Below are positions 50,590-60,153 of a DNA stretch of 64,000 bases, in pieces. Below the pieces are notes generated by a model. The model did no database searches. It was not told where the DNA came from and saw nothing but the letters and a program-made list of their open reading frames with translations. A program made the translations under genes and the position numbers. The stretch is from Planctomycetota bacterium. Its GTDB lineage: Bacteria; Planctomycetota; Planctomycetia; Pirellulales; UBA1268. The stretch is from assembly GCA_018970785.1 (NCBI GenBank), contig JAGWVR010000006.1:1-64000 (forward strand). Direction: 5' to 3'. Position 1 is the stretch's first letter, and each line of letters opens with the position of its first letter.

Positions 50590-52172
50590 GCGGGGCCCCC
50601 GGCGCGGGTGGCGGCGCTTCGGTCTCCGCCGACCTCCTCGACCGCTACCTGGCCGCGCTCCAGGCCGGCGACGACGAGGCGCGGCGGGCCCTCCTCCGCG
50701 ACGAACCGCGCCTCGCCGAGTGGGACGAGTGCCTCGAGGAACTCGATCTCCTCGCCTCCGGCCTCGAGCCTGGTGCCGATCCGGTCGCGGTGCCCGCCGG
50801 CACCCGGTACGGCGCCTACCGGATCGTCGCCGAGATCGGGCGCGGTGGGATGGGGGTCGTGTACCGGGCGCGGCAGGCGGGGCTCGACCGCGACGTGGCC
50901 CTCAAGGTGCTCGCCGCCGGGATGCAGGCCTCCGACGAGCAGCGCCGCCGGTTCCTCGCCGAGGCCCGGCTCGCCGCCCGGATCCGTCATCCGGGGATCG
51001 TCGTGATCCATGACGCCGGCGAGGACCATGGCCAGTTGTACTACGCGATGGACCTCATCGACGGCGAGGATCTGGCGGCCCGGCTCGCCCGCGGTCCGCT
51101 GCCGTTGGCCGACGCGGTCCGGCTCGTGGCCGACGTCGCCCGGTCGGTCGCCCACCTCCACGCTGCGGGCGTGCTCCACCGCGATCTCAAACCGCGCAAC
51201 ATCCTCCTCGACGGCGACGGGGCGCCGATCGTCACCGACTTCGGCCTCGCCCGCGACGAGGCCGGCGACGGCGATCCCACCGCCACCGGCACGATCCTCG
51301 GCACCCCGGCCTACATGCCTCCGGAACAGGTCACCGGGAGCCGCGCTGCCGACGCGCGCGGCGACGTCTATTCGCTCGGCGCGATCCTCTACGAGATCCT
51401 CGCCGGCCGCCCCGCCTTCTCGGCGCCGACGCGCCTGGCGACGCTGCTTCAGGTCCTCGAGCGCGAGCCGGTGTCGCCGCGGCGCTGGAATCGGGGCGTA
51501 CCGCGGGCGCTGGCCGCGATCTGCCTGCGGGCGCTGGAGAAGGCCCCCGACCGCCGGCCGGCGTCCGCCGCGGCATTGGCCGACGAGCTCGAGGCCTTCC
51601 TCCGCGGCGAGCGCGGGCCGGCCGTGGGCGGGAACCTGGGCCACCGGATCGTCCGCGCCGTGCGCCGTCATCCGGCGGCGGGGTTCCGCCTCGTCGGGAT
51701 CGTCGGCACCGCGGCGGTGGTGGTGGTCCGCTGCCTGCTCGCGCCCGACACGATCGGCTTCTACGCGCCGGTGCTCGTCGGCCTGGGCGCCTGGGGAACG
51801 CTGGCCGCGGCCTGGGAGTGGGCCGGAGTACGCGCGCTGCCGGTGGGCACCGTGGCGCGGTTGTTCACGCTCACCGACGGTGTCTTCGTCAGCTTCCTGC
51901 TGTGGCTGGTGGACGGCGCCAACGGCCCGCTCGTCGCGGTCTATCCGGTGCTCGTCGCCGCGGCGGGGGTCTGGCTCGAGGGGGGGCTGGTCCGCCTCGC
52001 CGCCGTGGTGTCGCTCGTCGGCTACGTCGCCGTGCTCCTCGCCCGCCCGGCCGCCGTGGAATGGCACCTCGTGGCGATCGTCTCGCTCCTGATATCCGTG
52101 GCCGCGGCGATCACCGACCTGCAGCTCGGCCGGCTGTCGCTCCGTGAGCGGGGGGGACGGCCGCCGGGCTGA
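50586..52172 (+). CDS. Membrane Ser/Thr protein kinase
   Basis: The 528-residue protein has an N-terminal helical region (1-75), a Hanks-type kinase domain (about 76-350) with GRGGMGVVYRA, VALKVL, HRDLKPRNILL, TDFGLARDE and MPPEQVTGS, and four to six hydrophobic helices (from about residue 380) at the C-terminus. The catalytic residues are all present. GTG 50586 overlaps the sigma-factor stop. Probable role: phosphorylating the ECF partner or its regulators, a pairing that is common in planctomycetes. Confidence 0.9.
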   Translation: MSGAPGAGGGASVSADLLDRYLAALQAGDDEARRALLRDEPRLAEWDECLEELDLLASGLEPGADPVAVPAGTRYGAYRIVAEIGRGGMGVVYRARQAGLDRDVALKVLAAGMQASDEQRRRFLAEARLAARIRHPGIVVIHDAGEDHGQLYYAMDLIDGEDLAARLARGPLPLADAVRLVADVARSVAHLHAAGVLHRDLKPRNILLDGDGAPIVTDFGLARDEAGDGDPTATGTILGTPAYMPPEQVTGSRAADARGDVYSLGAILYEILAGRPAFSAPTRLATLLQVLEREPVSPRRWNRGVPRALAAICLRALEKAPDRRPASAAALADELEAFLRGERGPAVGGNLGHRIVRAVRRHPAAGFRLVGIVGTAAVVVVRCLLAPDTIGFYAPVLVGLGAWGTLAAAWEWAGVRALPVGTVARLFTLTDGVFVSFLLWLVDGANGPLVAVYPVLVAAAGVWLEGGLVRLAAVVSLVGYVAVLLARPAAVEWHLVAIVSLLISVAAAITDLQLGRLSLRERGGRPPG

Positions 52173-52182
52173 GGGTCGGGCT

Positions 52183-53814
52183 TCAGGGGAGGATCCGCAG
52201 GCCGACGGCGGTGTTGAGGTCGAGCATCGCGCGGCGGTGACGGACCGCGGCGTCGCGCAGCGCCTCGACCGTCTCGCCGGCCTCGTCGAGGGCCGCCGCA
52301 TGGTCGGCGGCGGAGCGCCGGCCTGCGGCACGCTCGGCCTCGGCGCGGGTGACCTGGTCCTTGACCCGGGGAAGGAGGACCTCCTCGACATGGGTCAGCG
52401 CCGCCCGGGAGCGCTCGTACTCGCGGCGGGCCAGACGGACCTCGGCGACGACGCGGCGCTCCAGGGCCGACAGTTCGAGCTTCGTCTGCGTCACGTTGCT
52501 CTCCGCCTTCGCGATGTTGCCCTGGTTGCGGTTGTAGATCGGCAGGGCGAAGGTGAGTCCCACCGCCCAGCTCTGCGAGTTGGGCAAGCCGACCGGGCGG
52601 TTGTCCTGGATCGTGATCGGGTCGTAGAAGAGGTAGATGTCGTCGAACCGGTTGGCGCGCTGGAGATTCACCTCGGCCCCGGCCCGCGCGATGCCATGGC
52701 GCGCCGCGGCGAGGTCGGGGCGGCAGCGGAGGGCGAGAGCGGCGAGCTCGTCGGTTCCCGGCGGCGGGGGCACGCCATCGCGCAGCGTGCCCTGCGGCTC
52801 CAGGCTGGCGACGTCGTCGGCGGGGATCGCGAGGAGGACGGCGAGGCCGTCCTGGGCGTCGCCGTACGCTCCCCGGGCGTCGTCGGCCGCATCCCGCGCG
52901 CGGGCGACGGCAAGCCCGAGCGCCTCCGCGGCGTCGGCATCGGCCGCGGACCCACCGCGCCGCGCCTCGCGGAGCAGCTCCTCGCGCCGGCGGAGCCGGG
53001 CCTCGGCCAACGAGAGGTCGATCCGGGCCGACTGCAGGTTCACGAATCCCCGGCCGACGGCGTCGAGCTGACGGCGGACCACGTCCTGGAACTGGGCTTC
53101 GATCGTCGACCGTGCCATCCGGGCGACGACCGTGCGCGCCTGCCGCTTCCGCGAGACGTCGAGGGGATAGGTGATGTTGAGGTCGTACTGCGTCGGGCCG
53201 CCAGGTGTCTGAGGCGTGTAGCTGCCGTAGGGGATGAACTGCGAGTCCATGTACAGCAGCGGATTGGTGCGGAGGCCCGCGGTGAGGACGTCGGCGTCGG
53301 CCTGCGCGAGCTCCTCGCGCAGGGCGCGGATGTCGAGGTTGGACGTCATCATCCGCTCGATGGCGGCGTCGAGGGAGAGACCGTCGGCGGGCCCGGGCCC
53401 GAACACCAGCCCGGCGTCGGCCGGGTCGGCGCCGGCAGACGCCGATGGAGTGGCCTCCGGCGTGGGCAGCGCTTCGGGAAGATCGATCTCGCGCCGCAGG
53501 CCGGCCGCCACGGTTCCCGGCCGTGTCTTGCCGCGTGGGATCCGCCCAGTGCGCTGCCGCCCGCCGAGCACGCCCGACCCAGCGGTCGATGCGTTGCCGT
53601 CGAATGACGTCGACAGCGCGCCGGGGGCCGGTCCGAGGGCCGATTCGATCGCGCCAGGCGTGGGACCGAGGACGGGGAGTTCGAGGATCGCCGTCCGCTG
53701 CGGGGACTGGACCGCGCCGGAGTCCTGCTGGGCGGTCGCCGATCGCGGGGCGAGCAGCAGGATCAGGGCGACCGCCACCTGCAATCGGCTCGGGATCGGG
53801 AGCGGTCGGGGCAT
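52183..53814 (-). CDS. TolC-like outer-membrane efflux protein
   Basis: The 543-residue protein has a signal peptide (ALILLLAPRSATAQ), about 120 residues of Pro/Gly-rich linker, and two outer-membrane-efflux halves (LSLDAAIERMMTSNLDIRAL, YDLNITYPLDVSRKRQAR, SWAVGLTFALPIYNRNQGNI, AKAESNVTQTKLELSALERR) with long coiled-coil stretches. It would form a trimeric exit duct. No inner-membrane pump or adaptor gene is adjacent. ATG 53812-53814 follows AAGGAC. It is convergent with the kinase (10-bp gap). Confidence 0.92.
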   Translation of the reverse strand: MPRPLPIPSRLQVAVALILLLAPRSATAQQDSGAVQSPQRTAILELPVLGPTPGAIESALGPAPGALSTSFDGNASTAGSGVLGGRQRTGRIPRGKTRPGTVAAGLRREIDLPEALPTPEATPSASAGADPADAGLVFGPGPADGLSLDAAIERMMTSNLDIRALREELAQADADVLTAGLRTNPLLYMDSQFIPYGSYTPQTPGGPTQYDLNITYPLDVSRKRQARTVVARMARSTIEAQFQDVVRRQLDAVGRGFVNLQSARIDLSLAEARLRRREELLREARRGGSAADADAAEALGLAVARARDAADDARGAYGDAQDGLAVLLAIPADDVASLEPQGTLRDGVPPPPGTDELAALALRCRPDLAAARHGIARAGAEVNLQRANRFDDIYLFYDPITIQDNRPVGLPNSQSWAVGLTFALPIYNRNQGNIAKAESNVTQTKLELSALERRVVAEVRLARREYERSRAALTHVEEVLLPRVKDQVTRAEAERAAGRRSAADHAAALDEAGETVEALRDAAVRHRRAMLDLNTAVGLRILP

Positions 53815-54050
53815 CGGCGCGTCCTTTCGGACACAGGGCAGCCCGGCACTGGACCAGGACCAGACCCTTTCTCATCGGGAAAGCCGGCTGGAGTTCTCCA
53901 AACCTCCCGATCGGCACGGCCCGTCGAGCGGCTGCGGTCGCCCGCCGGAGGGGGCCGGCACGGCGGCGGGGGCAAGCGGGGGTGGCCGTGGGCTCCGGGC
54001 AAGGGACAATCACCGATGCCGCCGATCCCCCGAGGCTCCGGAATCCCGTG

Positions 54051-55409
54051 ATGGCCGATCTGTTCGCCGCCGCGCGGGCCGCCCACGTCGCCCGTGCCGC
54101 GCCCCTGGCGGCGCGGATGCGGCCGCGCCGGCTCGCCGACTACGTCGGGCAGGACCACGTCGTCGGTCCCGGGCGGCTGCTCCGTCGGCTGATCGAGTCG
54201 GACCGGCTGGGGTCGGTGATCCTCCACGGTCCACCGGGCGTGGGGAAGACGACGCTCGCCGAGATCATCGCGCGCGAGACGAAGCGCCGGTTCGTCGAGC
54301 TGTCGGCGACGGCGGCGGGAGTGAAGGAGGTTCGCGAGGTTCTCGACGCGGCGCGGCGCCGGCTCGAGGACGACGGCGGCCACACCTGCTTGTTCGTCGA
54401 CGAGATCCACCGCTTCAACAAGGCGCAGCAGGACGTGCTCCTGCCCGACGTCGAGGCCGGCGTGGTCGCGCTGATCGGCGCGACCACGCAGAATCCCTAC
54501 TTCTCGCTCACCAGCGCGCTGGTGAGCCGCAGCCGGCTGTTCGCCCTCGAACCCCTCACCGCCGCCGAGATCGCCACGATCCTCGACCGCGCCCTGGCCG
54601 ATGCCGAACACGGCCTGGGGCGCGAGCAGGTCGTGCTCACGGCCGCCGCCCGGGATTTCCTCGCCGCCTCGGCCGACGGCGACGCGCGCCGCGCCCTGGG
54701 CGCCCTCGAGGTCGGCGTGTTGTCGAGCGGCACGCGGCCGCTGGAGTTCACGCTCGAACTGGCGCGTGAGAGCGTGCAGCGCAAGGGGGTCGTGTACGAC
54801 GACGGCGACACCCATTACGACTGTGCCAGCGCCCTGATCAAGAGCATCCGCGGCAGCGACCCCGACGCCGGCCTGTACTGGCTGGCGCGGATGCTCGAGG
54901 GGGGGGAGGACGTGCGCTTCCTGGCCCGGCGGCTGGTGATCCTCGCCAGCGAGGACGTCGGCAACGCCGATCCCCGCGCCCTGGTGATCGCCGTGGCGGC
55001 GATGCAGGCCACCGAGTTCGTCGGTCTGCCGGAGTGCCAGTTGACGCTCGCCCAGGCGGTCACATACCTGGCCGTCGCCCCCAAGAGCAACGCCTGCACC
55101 AGCGCCATCGCCGCCGCGCGGCGCGACGTCCGTGAGCAGGCGGTGATTCCGGTGCCACGACACCTCCGCGACGGCCACTCCGCATCAACGCGGGCCCTCG
55201 GCCGTGGCGCCGGCTACCGCTACGCGCACGACGCCCCGGACGCGATCGCCGCCCAGGAGTACCTCGGGGTGCCGCGGCGCTACTACCAGCCGACCGACCG
55301 CGGCGAGGAGCAGCGGATCGCGGTGCGTCTGGCCGAGATCCGCCGGCGGCTCGGCGCGGCGGGCGACGACGGCCCCGGCGAGGATGGCGGGGGCGCGGCG
55401 GCACCGTGA
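54051..55409 (+). CDS. rarA: Replication-associated recombination protein A (RarA/MgsA)
   Basis: The 452-residue AAA+ ATPase carries RPRRLADYVGQDHVVGPGRL, Walker A GPPGVGKTTLAE, Walker B FVDEIHRFNKAQQD, sensor I GATTQNPYFSL, and the RarA-specific C-terminal tetramerisation part (HYDCASALIKSIRGSDPDAG, YWLARMLEGGEDVRFLARRL, CTSAIAAARRDV). It acts at stalled replication forks and gaps. ATG 54051; a GTG three bases earlier is possible. A 236-bp spacer precedes it with no clear promoter. Confidence 0.95.
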   Translation: MADLFAAARAAHVARAAPLAARMRPRRLADYVGQDHVVGPGRLLRRLIESDRLGSVILHGPPGVGKTTLAEIIARETKRRFVELSATAAGVKEVREVLDAARRRLEDDGGHTCLFVDEIHRFNKAQQDVLLPDVEAGVVALIGATTQNPYFSLTSALVSRSRLFALEPLTAAEIATILDRALADAEHGLGREQVVLTAAARDFLAASADGDARRALGALEVGVLSSGTRPLEFTLELARESVQRKGVVYDDGDTHYDCASALIKSIRGSDPDAGLYWLARMLEGGEDVRFLARRLVILASEDVGNADPRALVIAVAAMQATEFVGLPECQLTLAQAVTYLAVAPKSNACTSAIAAARRDVREQAVIPVPRHLRDGHSASTRALGRGAGYRYAHDAPDAIAAQEYLGVPRRYYQPTDRGEEQRIAVRLAEIRRRLGAAGDDGPGEDGGGAAAP

Positions 55410-55439
55410 GGAGCCCGGCGGCGACGTCGGGAAAAAGGG

Positions 55440-55892
55440 ATGCGTGCGGTGGTCCAGCGGGTGAGCGAGGCGGAGGTCACGATCGACGGGGCCGCCGTGG
55501 GCACGATCGGTCTCGGGCTGATGGTGCTGGTCGGGGTCGAGGTCGGCGACACCGGCGCGGACGTCGGCTGGCTGGCGGGCAAAATCGTCCGGTTGCGTAT
55601 CTTCCCGGACACGGCGGGGCTGTTCGACCGGAGCGTCATCGACGTCGGGGGGGAGGTGCTGGTGGTCAGCCAGTTCACCCTCCACGCCAGCACCGCCCGC
55701 GGGAACCGTCCGAGTTTCCTCGCCGCGGCCCGCCCCGAGGAGGCGATCCCGCTCTACGCGTCGTTCCTCGACACGCTCGCCGCGCAGCTCGGTCGCCCGG
55801 TGCAGTGCGGCCGGTTCGGGGCGGCGATGGCGGTCCGTCTGGTCAACGACGGGCCGGTCACGATCCCGCTCGACTCCCGGCGGCGTGACTGA
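55440..55892 (+). CDS. dtd: D-aminoacyl-tRNA deacylase
   Basis: The 150-residue enzyme has the invariant SQFTLHASTARGNRPSF (SQxTL site) and the NDGPVTI (Gly-Pro) motifs, with MRAVVQRVSEAEVTIDG at the N-terminus. It hydrolyses D-aminoacyl-tRNA and mischarged glycyl-tRNA-Ala. ATG 55440, 30 bp after rarA, follows GGGA; probably cotranscribed with it. Full family length. Confidence 0.95.
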   Translation: MRAVVQRVSEAEVTIDGAAVGTIGLGLMVLVGVEVGDTGADVGWLAGKIVRLRIFPDTAGLFDRSVIDVGGEVLVVSQFTLHASTARGNRPSFLAAARPEEAIPLYASFLDTLAAQLGRPVQCGRFGAAMAVRLVNDGPVTIPLDSRRRD

Positions 55893-55978
55893 CGGTCCCG
55901 GCACCGCCGGCCAGGGGTGGCGGGCGGAGGCTCGCGGACGTGATACACTCTCCCGGCGATCGGCAAGCGAACGTCGAT

Positions 55979-56053
55979 GGTGGCTGTAGCTCAGTTGGTT
56001 AGAGCACCAGATTGTGGTTCTGGGGGTCGCGGGTTCGAATCCCGTCAGCCACC
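55979..56053 (+). tRNA. tRNA-His (anticodon GTG)
   Basis: Acceptor GTGGCTG pairs with CAGCCAC; the anticodon loop ATTGTGGTT holds GTG; the T arm GCGGG-TTCGAAT-CCCGT is regular. An extra G at 55979 supplies G-1 opposite C73 at 56053, the identity element of tRNA-His. The 3' CCA is not encoded. A TGATACACT -10-like sequence lies upstream at about 55940-55948. Confidence 0.95.
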
Positions 56054-56377
56054 CTTCCTGCCGCGACCGGCGCGGTGCCTCGGGGCGGCGGCGCCCCGCT
56101 GGGCGTGCTTTGCCCTGCCGCGGCGTGGTGTCTCGTGTCGTCGTCCGTTCCGCAGGGCCGGCGGCCGTTGCGACGGCGCTTTCGCGGAGGCTATCCTCTT
56201 GCCCGAGGCGACGCGTCGGCCCGGTGGGCGGGCCATCACCTCCGGACGCCATGCGTGCCGGCTTCGGTGTCACGCCGATCGGTCTTCGCGGCTCCACGGT
56301 TCGATCAGCCATTCACGGTGTTGAATCAGATCCCGATCCCGGCGGGGCCTGCGGTCCCGTTCACAGGAGATGTTCCG
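56054..56377. other. 324-bp leader region upstream of the Gfo/Idh gene, with a possible promoter
   Basis: No gene is supported here; track ORFs that cover it are shadows or N-terminal overruns. A TTGCGA (56168-56173) and TATCCT (56192-56197) with 18-bp spacing make a fair sigma70-type promoter for the downstream oxidoreductase, leaving a leader of about 170 nt. Confidence 0.4.
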
Positions 56378-57793
56378 ATGGCCACGCGTCGTTCCCGTTC
56401 CAGCGCCTCCCGTCGTGACTTCATCGCCACCGGTGCCACCGGTGCCGGAGCGCTGGCCGGCATCGCCGGTGGCGTGTGGATCGCTCCCGAGGTCCGCGCC
56501 GACGACAAGCCGGCGACGAGCGCCAACTCCGAGATCCGCTTCGCCTGCATCGGCATCGGTGGCAAGGGGCAGAGCGATTCGGCCGACGCAGCCCGCAACG
56601 GCAAGGTGGTCGCGGTCGCCGACGTCGACAGCAACCAGTTGAAGCGCGGCGAGAAGGCCTTCGAGGGGGCGAAGACGTTCCAGGACTACCGGAAGATGCT
56701 CGCCGAGGTCGGCAAGGAGATCGATGCCGTCACCGTCAGCACGCCCGACCACACCCACTTCGCCGCGGCGATGATGGCGATGGGGATGGGGAAGCACTGC
56801 TTCTGCCAGAAGCCGCTGACCCGGGCGATCTCCGAGGCGCGGCTGATGGGTGAATTGGCCCGCGCCAAGAAGCTCGCCACGCAGATGGGCAACCAGGGCA
56901 CCGCCGAGAGCTCGCTGCGGAAGGCGGCCGCGTTCATCAAGTCGGGAGGGTTGGGCACGGTCAAGGAACTGCACGTTTGGACCAACCGGCCGGTCTGGCC
57001 GCAGGGCGGGGGGCGCCCGGCGGAGGCTCCGGTTCCCGCCAACCTCGACTGGAATCTCTGGCTCGGCCCGGCGCCGGTCCGGCCCTACGGCACCGGCTAC
57101 CACCCCTTCAGCTGGCGTGGCTTCTGGGATTTCGGCACCGGTGCGCTCGGCGACATGGCCTGCCACACCTTCAACATGCCGTTCATGGCGCTCAACCTCC
57201 GCGACCCGTCGAGCGTCCAGGCGCTGACCAGCGGCCACAACAAGGAGACCTATCCGAAGTGGTCGATCATCGACTTCGATTTCCCGACGATCGGAGCCCG
57301 ACCGGGGTTGAAGGTGGTGTGGTACGACGGCGGCAAGCTCCCCGAGGAGGGTTTGTTCGCCGGCTTCCCCGGTGAGACCAAGAAGGACGCCGACGGAAAG
57401 GAGGAGACACTGCCGTTCAAGACCGCCTCGAGTGGCATCCTCTGCATCGGCGACAAGGACACGCTCTACGCTCCCGGCGACTACTGTGAGAAGGGCTTCA
57501 AGCTCAAGAGCGGCAAGGCACCCGCCGACGCCGAGTTCACGCCGTCGCCGGGCCATTTCATCGAATGGGTCAACGCCATCAAGGGTGGCCCGCAGCCGAT
57601 GTCGAACTTCCCCGACTACGCCGGGCCGCTCACCGAGACGATCCTGCTGGGGAACCTCGCGGTCTGGGCCGCCGACGTGGCGGAAACCAAGGGGAAGAAG
57701 ATCGAGTGGGATCCGGTGAAGTTGGTCGCCAAGAACGCCCCCGAGGTGGAGGCGATCATCCGGCCGACCGCACGCGATGGCTGGTCGGCCTGA
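56378..57793 (+). CDS. Tat-exported Gfo/Idh/MocA family oxidoreductase
   Basis: The 471-residue protein starts with a twin-arginine signal (SASRRDFIATGATGAGALAG). The NAD(P)-binding fold follows (RFACIGIGGKGQSDSADAAR), then VSTPDHTHFAAAMMAMGMGK, HCFCQKPLTRAISEARLM (the usual EKP replaced by QKP) and the C-terminal DFGTGALGDMACHTFNMPFM. This is the bacterial oxidoreductase C-terminal form that is expanded in planctomycetes and probably acts on sugars in the periplasm. The cofactor is likely bound before export. ATG 56378 follows AGGAGA. Confidence 0.93.
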   Translation: MATRRSRSSASRRDFIATGATGAGALAGIAGGVWIAPEVRADDKPATSANSEIRFACIGIGGKGQSDSADAARNGKVVAVADVDSNQLKRGEKAFEGAKTFQDYRKMLAEVGKEIDAVTVSTPDHTHFAAAMMAMGMGKHCFCQKPLTRAISEARLMGELARAKKLATQMGNQGTAESSLRKAAAFIKSGGLGTVKELHVWTNRPVWPQGGGRPAEAPVPANLDWNLWLGPAPVRPYGTGYHPFSWRGFWDFGTGALGDMACHTFNMPFMALNLRDPSSVQALTSGHNKETYPKWSIIDFDFPTIGARPGLKVVWYDGGKLPEEGLFAGFPGETKKDADGKEETLPFKTASSGILCIGDKDTLYAPGDYCEKGFKLKSGKAPADAEFTPSPGHFIEWVNAIKGGPQPMSNFPDYAGPLTETILLGNLAVWAADVAETKGKKIEWDPVKLVAKNAPEVEAIIRPTARDGWSA

Positions 57794-57839
57794 GCCGACC
57801 GGCCGGCGGACGCAGGGATCGAGGAGTGAAGGAGGGGCT

Positions 57840-59138
57840 GTGACACGCGACGGTGGAACTGGCTCGCGGTCTGCGCTCGTGACGCGGCGTGGAGCAACGC
57901 TGATCGTGGCGCTGGCCCTCGCGGCCGGCGGCGCCCCGGCCCGGGCCCTGGAGCCCCTCCCTGCGGAGGCCGCCGCCGTCGCGCTGGTCAAGTCGCGCGG
58001 CGGGAGCGTCGAGTACGGGACCGACGGCCGGGTGACGAAGGTGAACCTCGCCAACCGGCCCGCCACCGATGCCGACCTCCGTGTCCTCGGCACGCTCCCG
58101 GGTCTGCAAGCGCTCGAGGTCTGGGGCGCCGAGATCGGCGATGCCGGCATGCCCGCGCTGGCGGCGATCGGATCGCTGCAGCAGTTGGTCCTCGAGAACA
58201 CCGACGTCACCGACACCGGCATCGGGGAACTGGCGAAGCTGCGGAACCTCAAGATCCTCAACCTCCGCCGCAGCTCGAACCTGTCCGATGCGGCGCTCGA
58301 GACCGTGGCGAAGCTCACCGGCCTCGAGCAACTCGTCCTGCTCTACAACAATTTCACCGATGCCGGGCTGGCCCATCTCCTGCCTCTGACAAAGCTCCGC
58401 GTGCTCGATCTGCGCGGTTGCTCGCTGATCGGCGACGCGGGGCTGGAGCACGTCGCCGGGATGACGAGTCTGGAGCGGGTCAAGCTCCGCTGCCCCGGGG
58501 TCACCGACCGCGGTCTGGCGGCGATCGCCCGGCTGCCGAAGCTCCGCGGGTTCGCCGCCGAGGACGGCCAGATCACCGACGCCGGACTGGCGCCGTTCGC
58601 CACCAAGGGGGACATCGACGAGATCAACGTGATGCGGACGTTCATCGGCGGCGACGGGCTCGCCCATCTCAAGGGGCTCGGCAAGCTCAAGCGCCTCGAG
58701 CTGCGCGGCACGCTGATCGACGACGCAGCGCTCGTCCACGTCGCCGGCCTCACCAATCTCGTCCTCCTCGACCTGGCGGAGACGGGGATCGGCGACGCCG
58801 GTGTCGCCCACCTCGGCCGACTCGAAAAGCTCGCCGACCTCGACCTGTGGGACACGAAGGTCGGCGACGAGGGGCTGACCACGATCGGTCGGCTGCCGGC
58901 CCTCACCAAGCTGGTGCTGCGGAACACCCGCATCACCGACGCGGGGCTCGGGCGACTGACCGGTTCGACGAAGCTGGCCACGCTCGACCTGGCCGGCACC
59001 AAGGTCGCCGGACCGGGCCTGGCGGCGGTGGGACGGCTGCCGGCGCTGCGGGCCCTCGACCTCAGCTTTGCACCGGTCAGCGACGATGCCCTGGCGGCTC
59101 TCCGCGCGGCCCGTCCTGAGATCGTCGTCACGAAGTGA
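57840..59138 (+). CDS. Exported leucine-rich repeat protein
   Basis: The 432-residue protein has a signal peptide (ATLIVALALAAGGAPARA) and about 14 LRR units of roughly 24 residues (pattern LxxLxxLxLxxTxITDAGLAHL), for example LQQLVLENTDVTDTGIGEL and LVLLDLAETGIGDAGVAHL, of the cysteine-free bacterial/RI-like type. No catalytic domain is attached. Protein or glycan recognition at the envelope is likely. GTG 57840 follows GGAGGGGCT; the track start is 21 codons upstream inside the previous gene's end. Confidence 0.92.
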   Translation: MTRDGGTGSRSALVTRRGATLIVALALAAGGAPARALEPLPAEAAAVALVKSRGGSVEYGTDGRVTKVNLANRPATDADLRVLGTLPGLQALEVWGAEIGDAGMPALAAIGSLQQLVLENTDVTDTGIGELAKLRNLKILNLRRSSNLSDAALETVAKLTGLEQLVLLYNNFTDAGLAHLLPLTKLRVLDLRGCSLIGDAGLEHVAGMTSLERVKLRCPGVTDRGLAAIARLPKLRGFAAEDGQITDAGLAPFATKGDIDEINVMRTFIGGDGLAHLKGLGKLKRLELRGTLIDDAALVHVAGLTNLVLLDLAETGIGDAGVAHLGRLEKLADLDLWDTKVGDEGLTTIGRLPALTKLVLRNTRITDAGLGRLTGSTKLATLDLAGTKVAGPGLAAVGRLPALRALDLSFAPVSDDALAALRAARPEIVVTK

Positions 59139-59185
59139 ATTGTTCCGCCCGTCCACGCCGGTGCTGGGCCTGCCGACCCTGCCGA

Positions 59186-59201
59186 AGGCAGCGGTGTTGC
59201 A
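59186..59201 (+). promoter_or_regulatory. Sigma54-like -24/-12 element upstream of pspA
   Basis: The 16 bases AGGCAGCGGTGTTGCA match TGGCACG-N4-TTGCW at the -24 GG, the following CA, the -12 TTGCA and the exact spacing, with mismatches at the first base and the CG after GGCA. Predicted transcription start is near 59212, leaving a leader of about 190 nt before pspA. In Enterobacteria psp operons use sigma54 with PspF. GC-rich DNA gives chance matches, so this is only a candidate. Confidence 0.35.
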
Positions 59202-59403
59202 GGACGTTTGACGGTCGTGGCGCGGGGGGGTAAGACGATGATCCCTGGGGAATCTCGCTGAAATGGCGGACGGAGGGTCCTGTCCGCCCGTTCCAGCGGG
59301 CCCGGCCCCGGCACCGCCCGCGGAGGCCGCTGGCTCTCGGGCGATTCGCCGACGGCTCCGGGGAAACGCTCCCGCTCCCGACCCGCACACTGGAGATGAT
59401 CCG

Positions 59404-60153
59404 ATGATCCTCGGCAAGCTGTGGAAGGCGATGGCCGCCCAGGTCAACAAGATCGCCAATTTTTTCTGGACGGCCGATCCGATCGCGCAACTGCAGTACG
59501 AATACGACAAAGCGGTCGATCAGATGAAGGAGGGGCGCGAGGGGCTGGAGCAGTACCGGGCCCTCGTCGAGCGGGTCGCTCGGCAGGTCGAGGGTGACCG
59601 CCAGCATGTCGCCAAGCTCGAGGCGCAGGTCAAGGCCTACCTCCAAGCCGGCGAGCGCGAGACGGCGGCGAAGTTCGCGCTCGAATTGCAGCGCGTCCGC
59701 AAGGACCTCGAGGAGAACGAGGCCCAGCTCAAGCTCCACGAGACCGCCTATGGCAACAACGTCACCAAGGTCAAGCACGCCTCGAAAAAGCTCGCCGACC
59801 TCAAGCACAAGATCCAGAAGTACGACGCCGACCTGAAAATGTCGCGGGCCGAGGCGGAGCTGGCGAAGCTCGCCACGACCTTCAAATTCGACGTCACCAC
59901 CGACTTCGGCCAGATCGAGGACGTGATCCAGGACAAGATCGGGCTCAACCGCGCGAAGGTCCGCGTCGCCGCCGACCTGTCCGGCGAGGGGCTCGACAAG
60001 ATCAAGGACGAGCAGCGTGTCGAGGCGCAGATGGCCGACGCGGCCCTCCGTGAGTTCGAGCGCGAGTTGGGGATGGTGACTCCCGAGACGTCGAAGGTCA
60101 CGGACGACGAGAAGCTGCTCGGGTCCGAACGGCTCCGACAGATCTCAGGCTGA
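59404..60153 (+). CDS. pspA: PspA/IM30 family membrane-stress protein
   Basis: The 249-residue protein is a predominantly alpha-helical coiled-coil ESCRT-III-like protein (MILGKLWKAMAAQVNKIANF, DPIAQLQYEYDKAVDQM, LKHKIQKYDADLKMSRAEAE). It starts with an amphipathic helix that would contact membrane lipids. PspA-type proteins bind damaged inner membranes and form scaffolds that limit proton leakage. ATG 59404 follows GGAGATGATCCG. It heads a possible cluster with the AAA+ ATPase, a 101-residue protein and an ABC solute-binding protein. Confidence 0.9.
   Translation: MILGKLWKAMAAQVNKIANFFWTADPIAQLQYEYDKAVDQMKEGREGLEQYRALVERVARQVEGDRQHVAKLEAQVKAYLQAGERETAAKFALELQRVRKDLEENEAQLKLHETAYGNNVTKVKHASKKLADLKHKIQKYDADLKMSRAEAELAKLATTFKFDVTTDFGQIEDVIQDKIGLNRAKVRVAADLSGEGLDKIKDEQRVEAQMADAALREFERELGMVTPETSKVTDDEKLLGSERLRQISG

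Noticed and set aside
59263-59403. 47-residue N-terminal extension of PspA in the track ORF
   Set aside because: Pro/Ala-rich noise; PspA proteins begin directly with the amphipathic helix, and ATG 59404 has a ribosome binding site.
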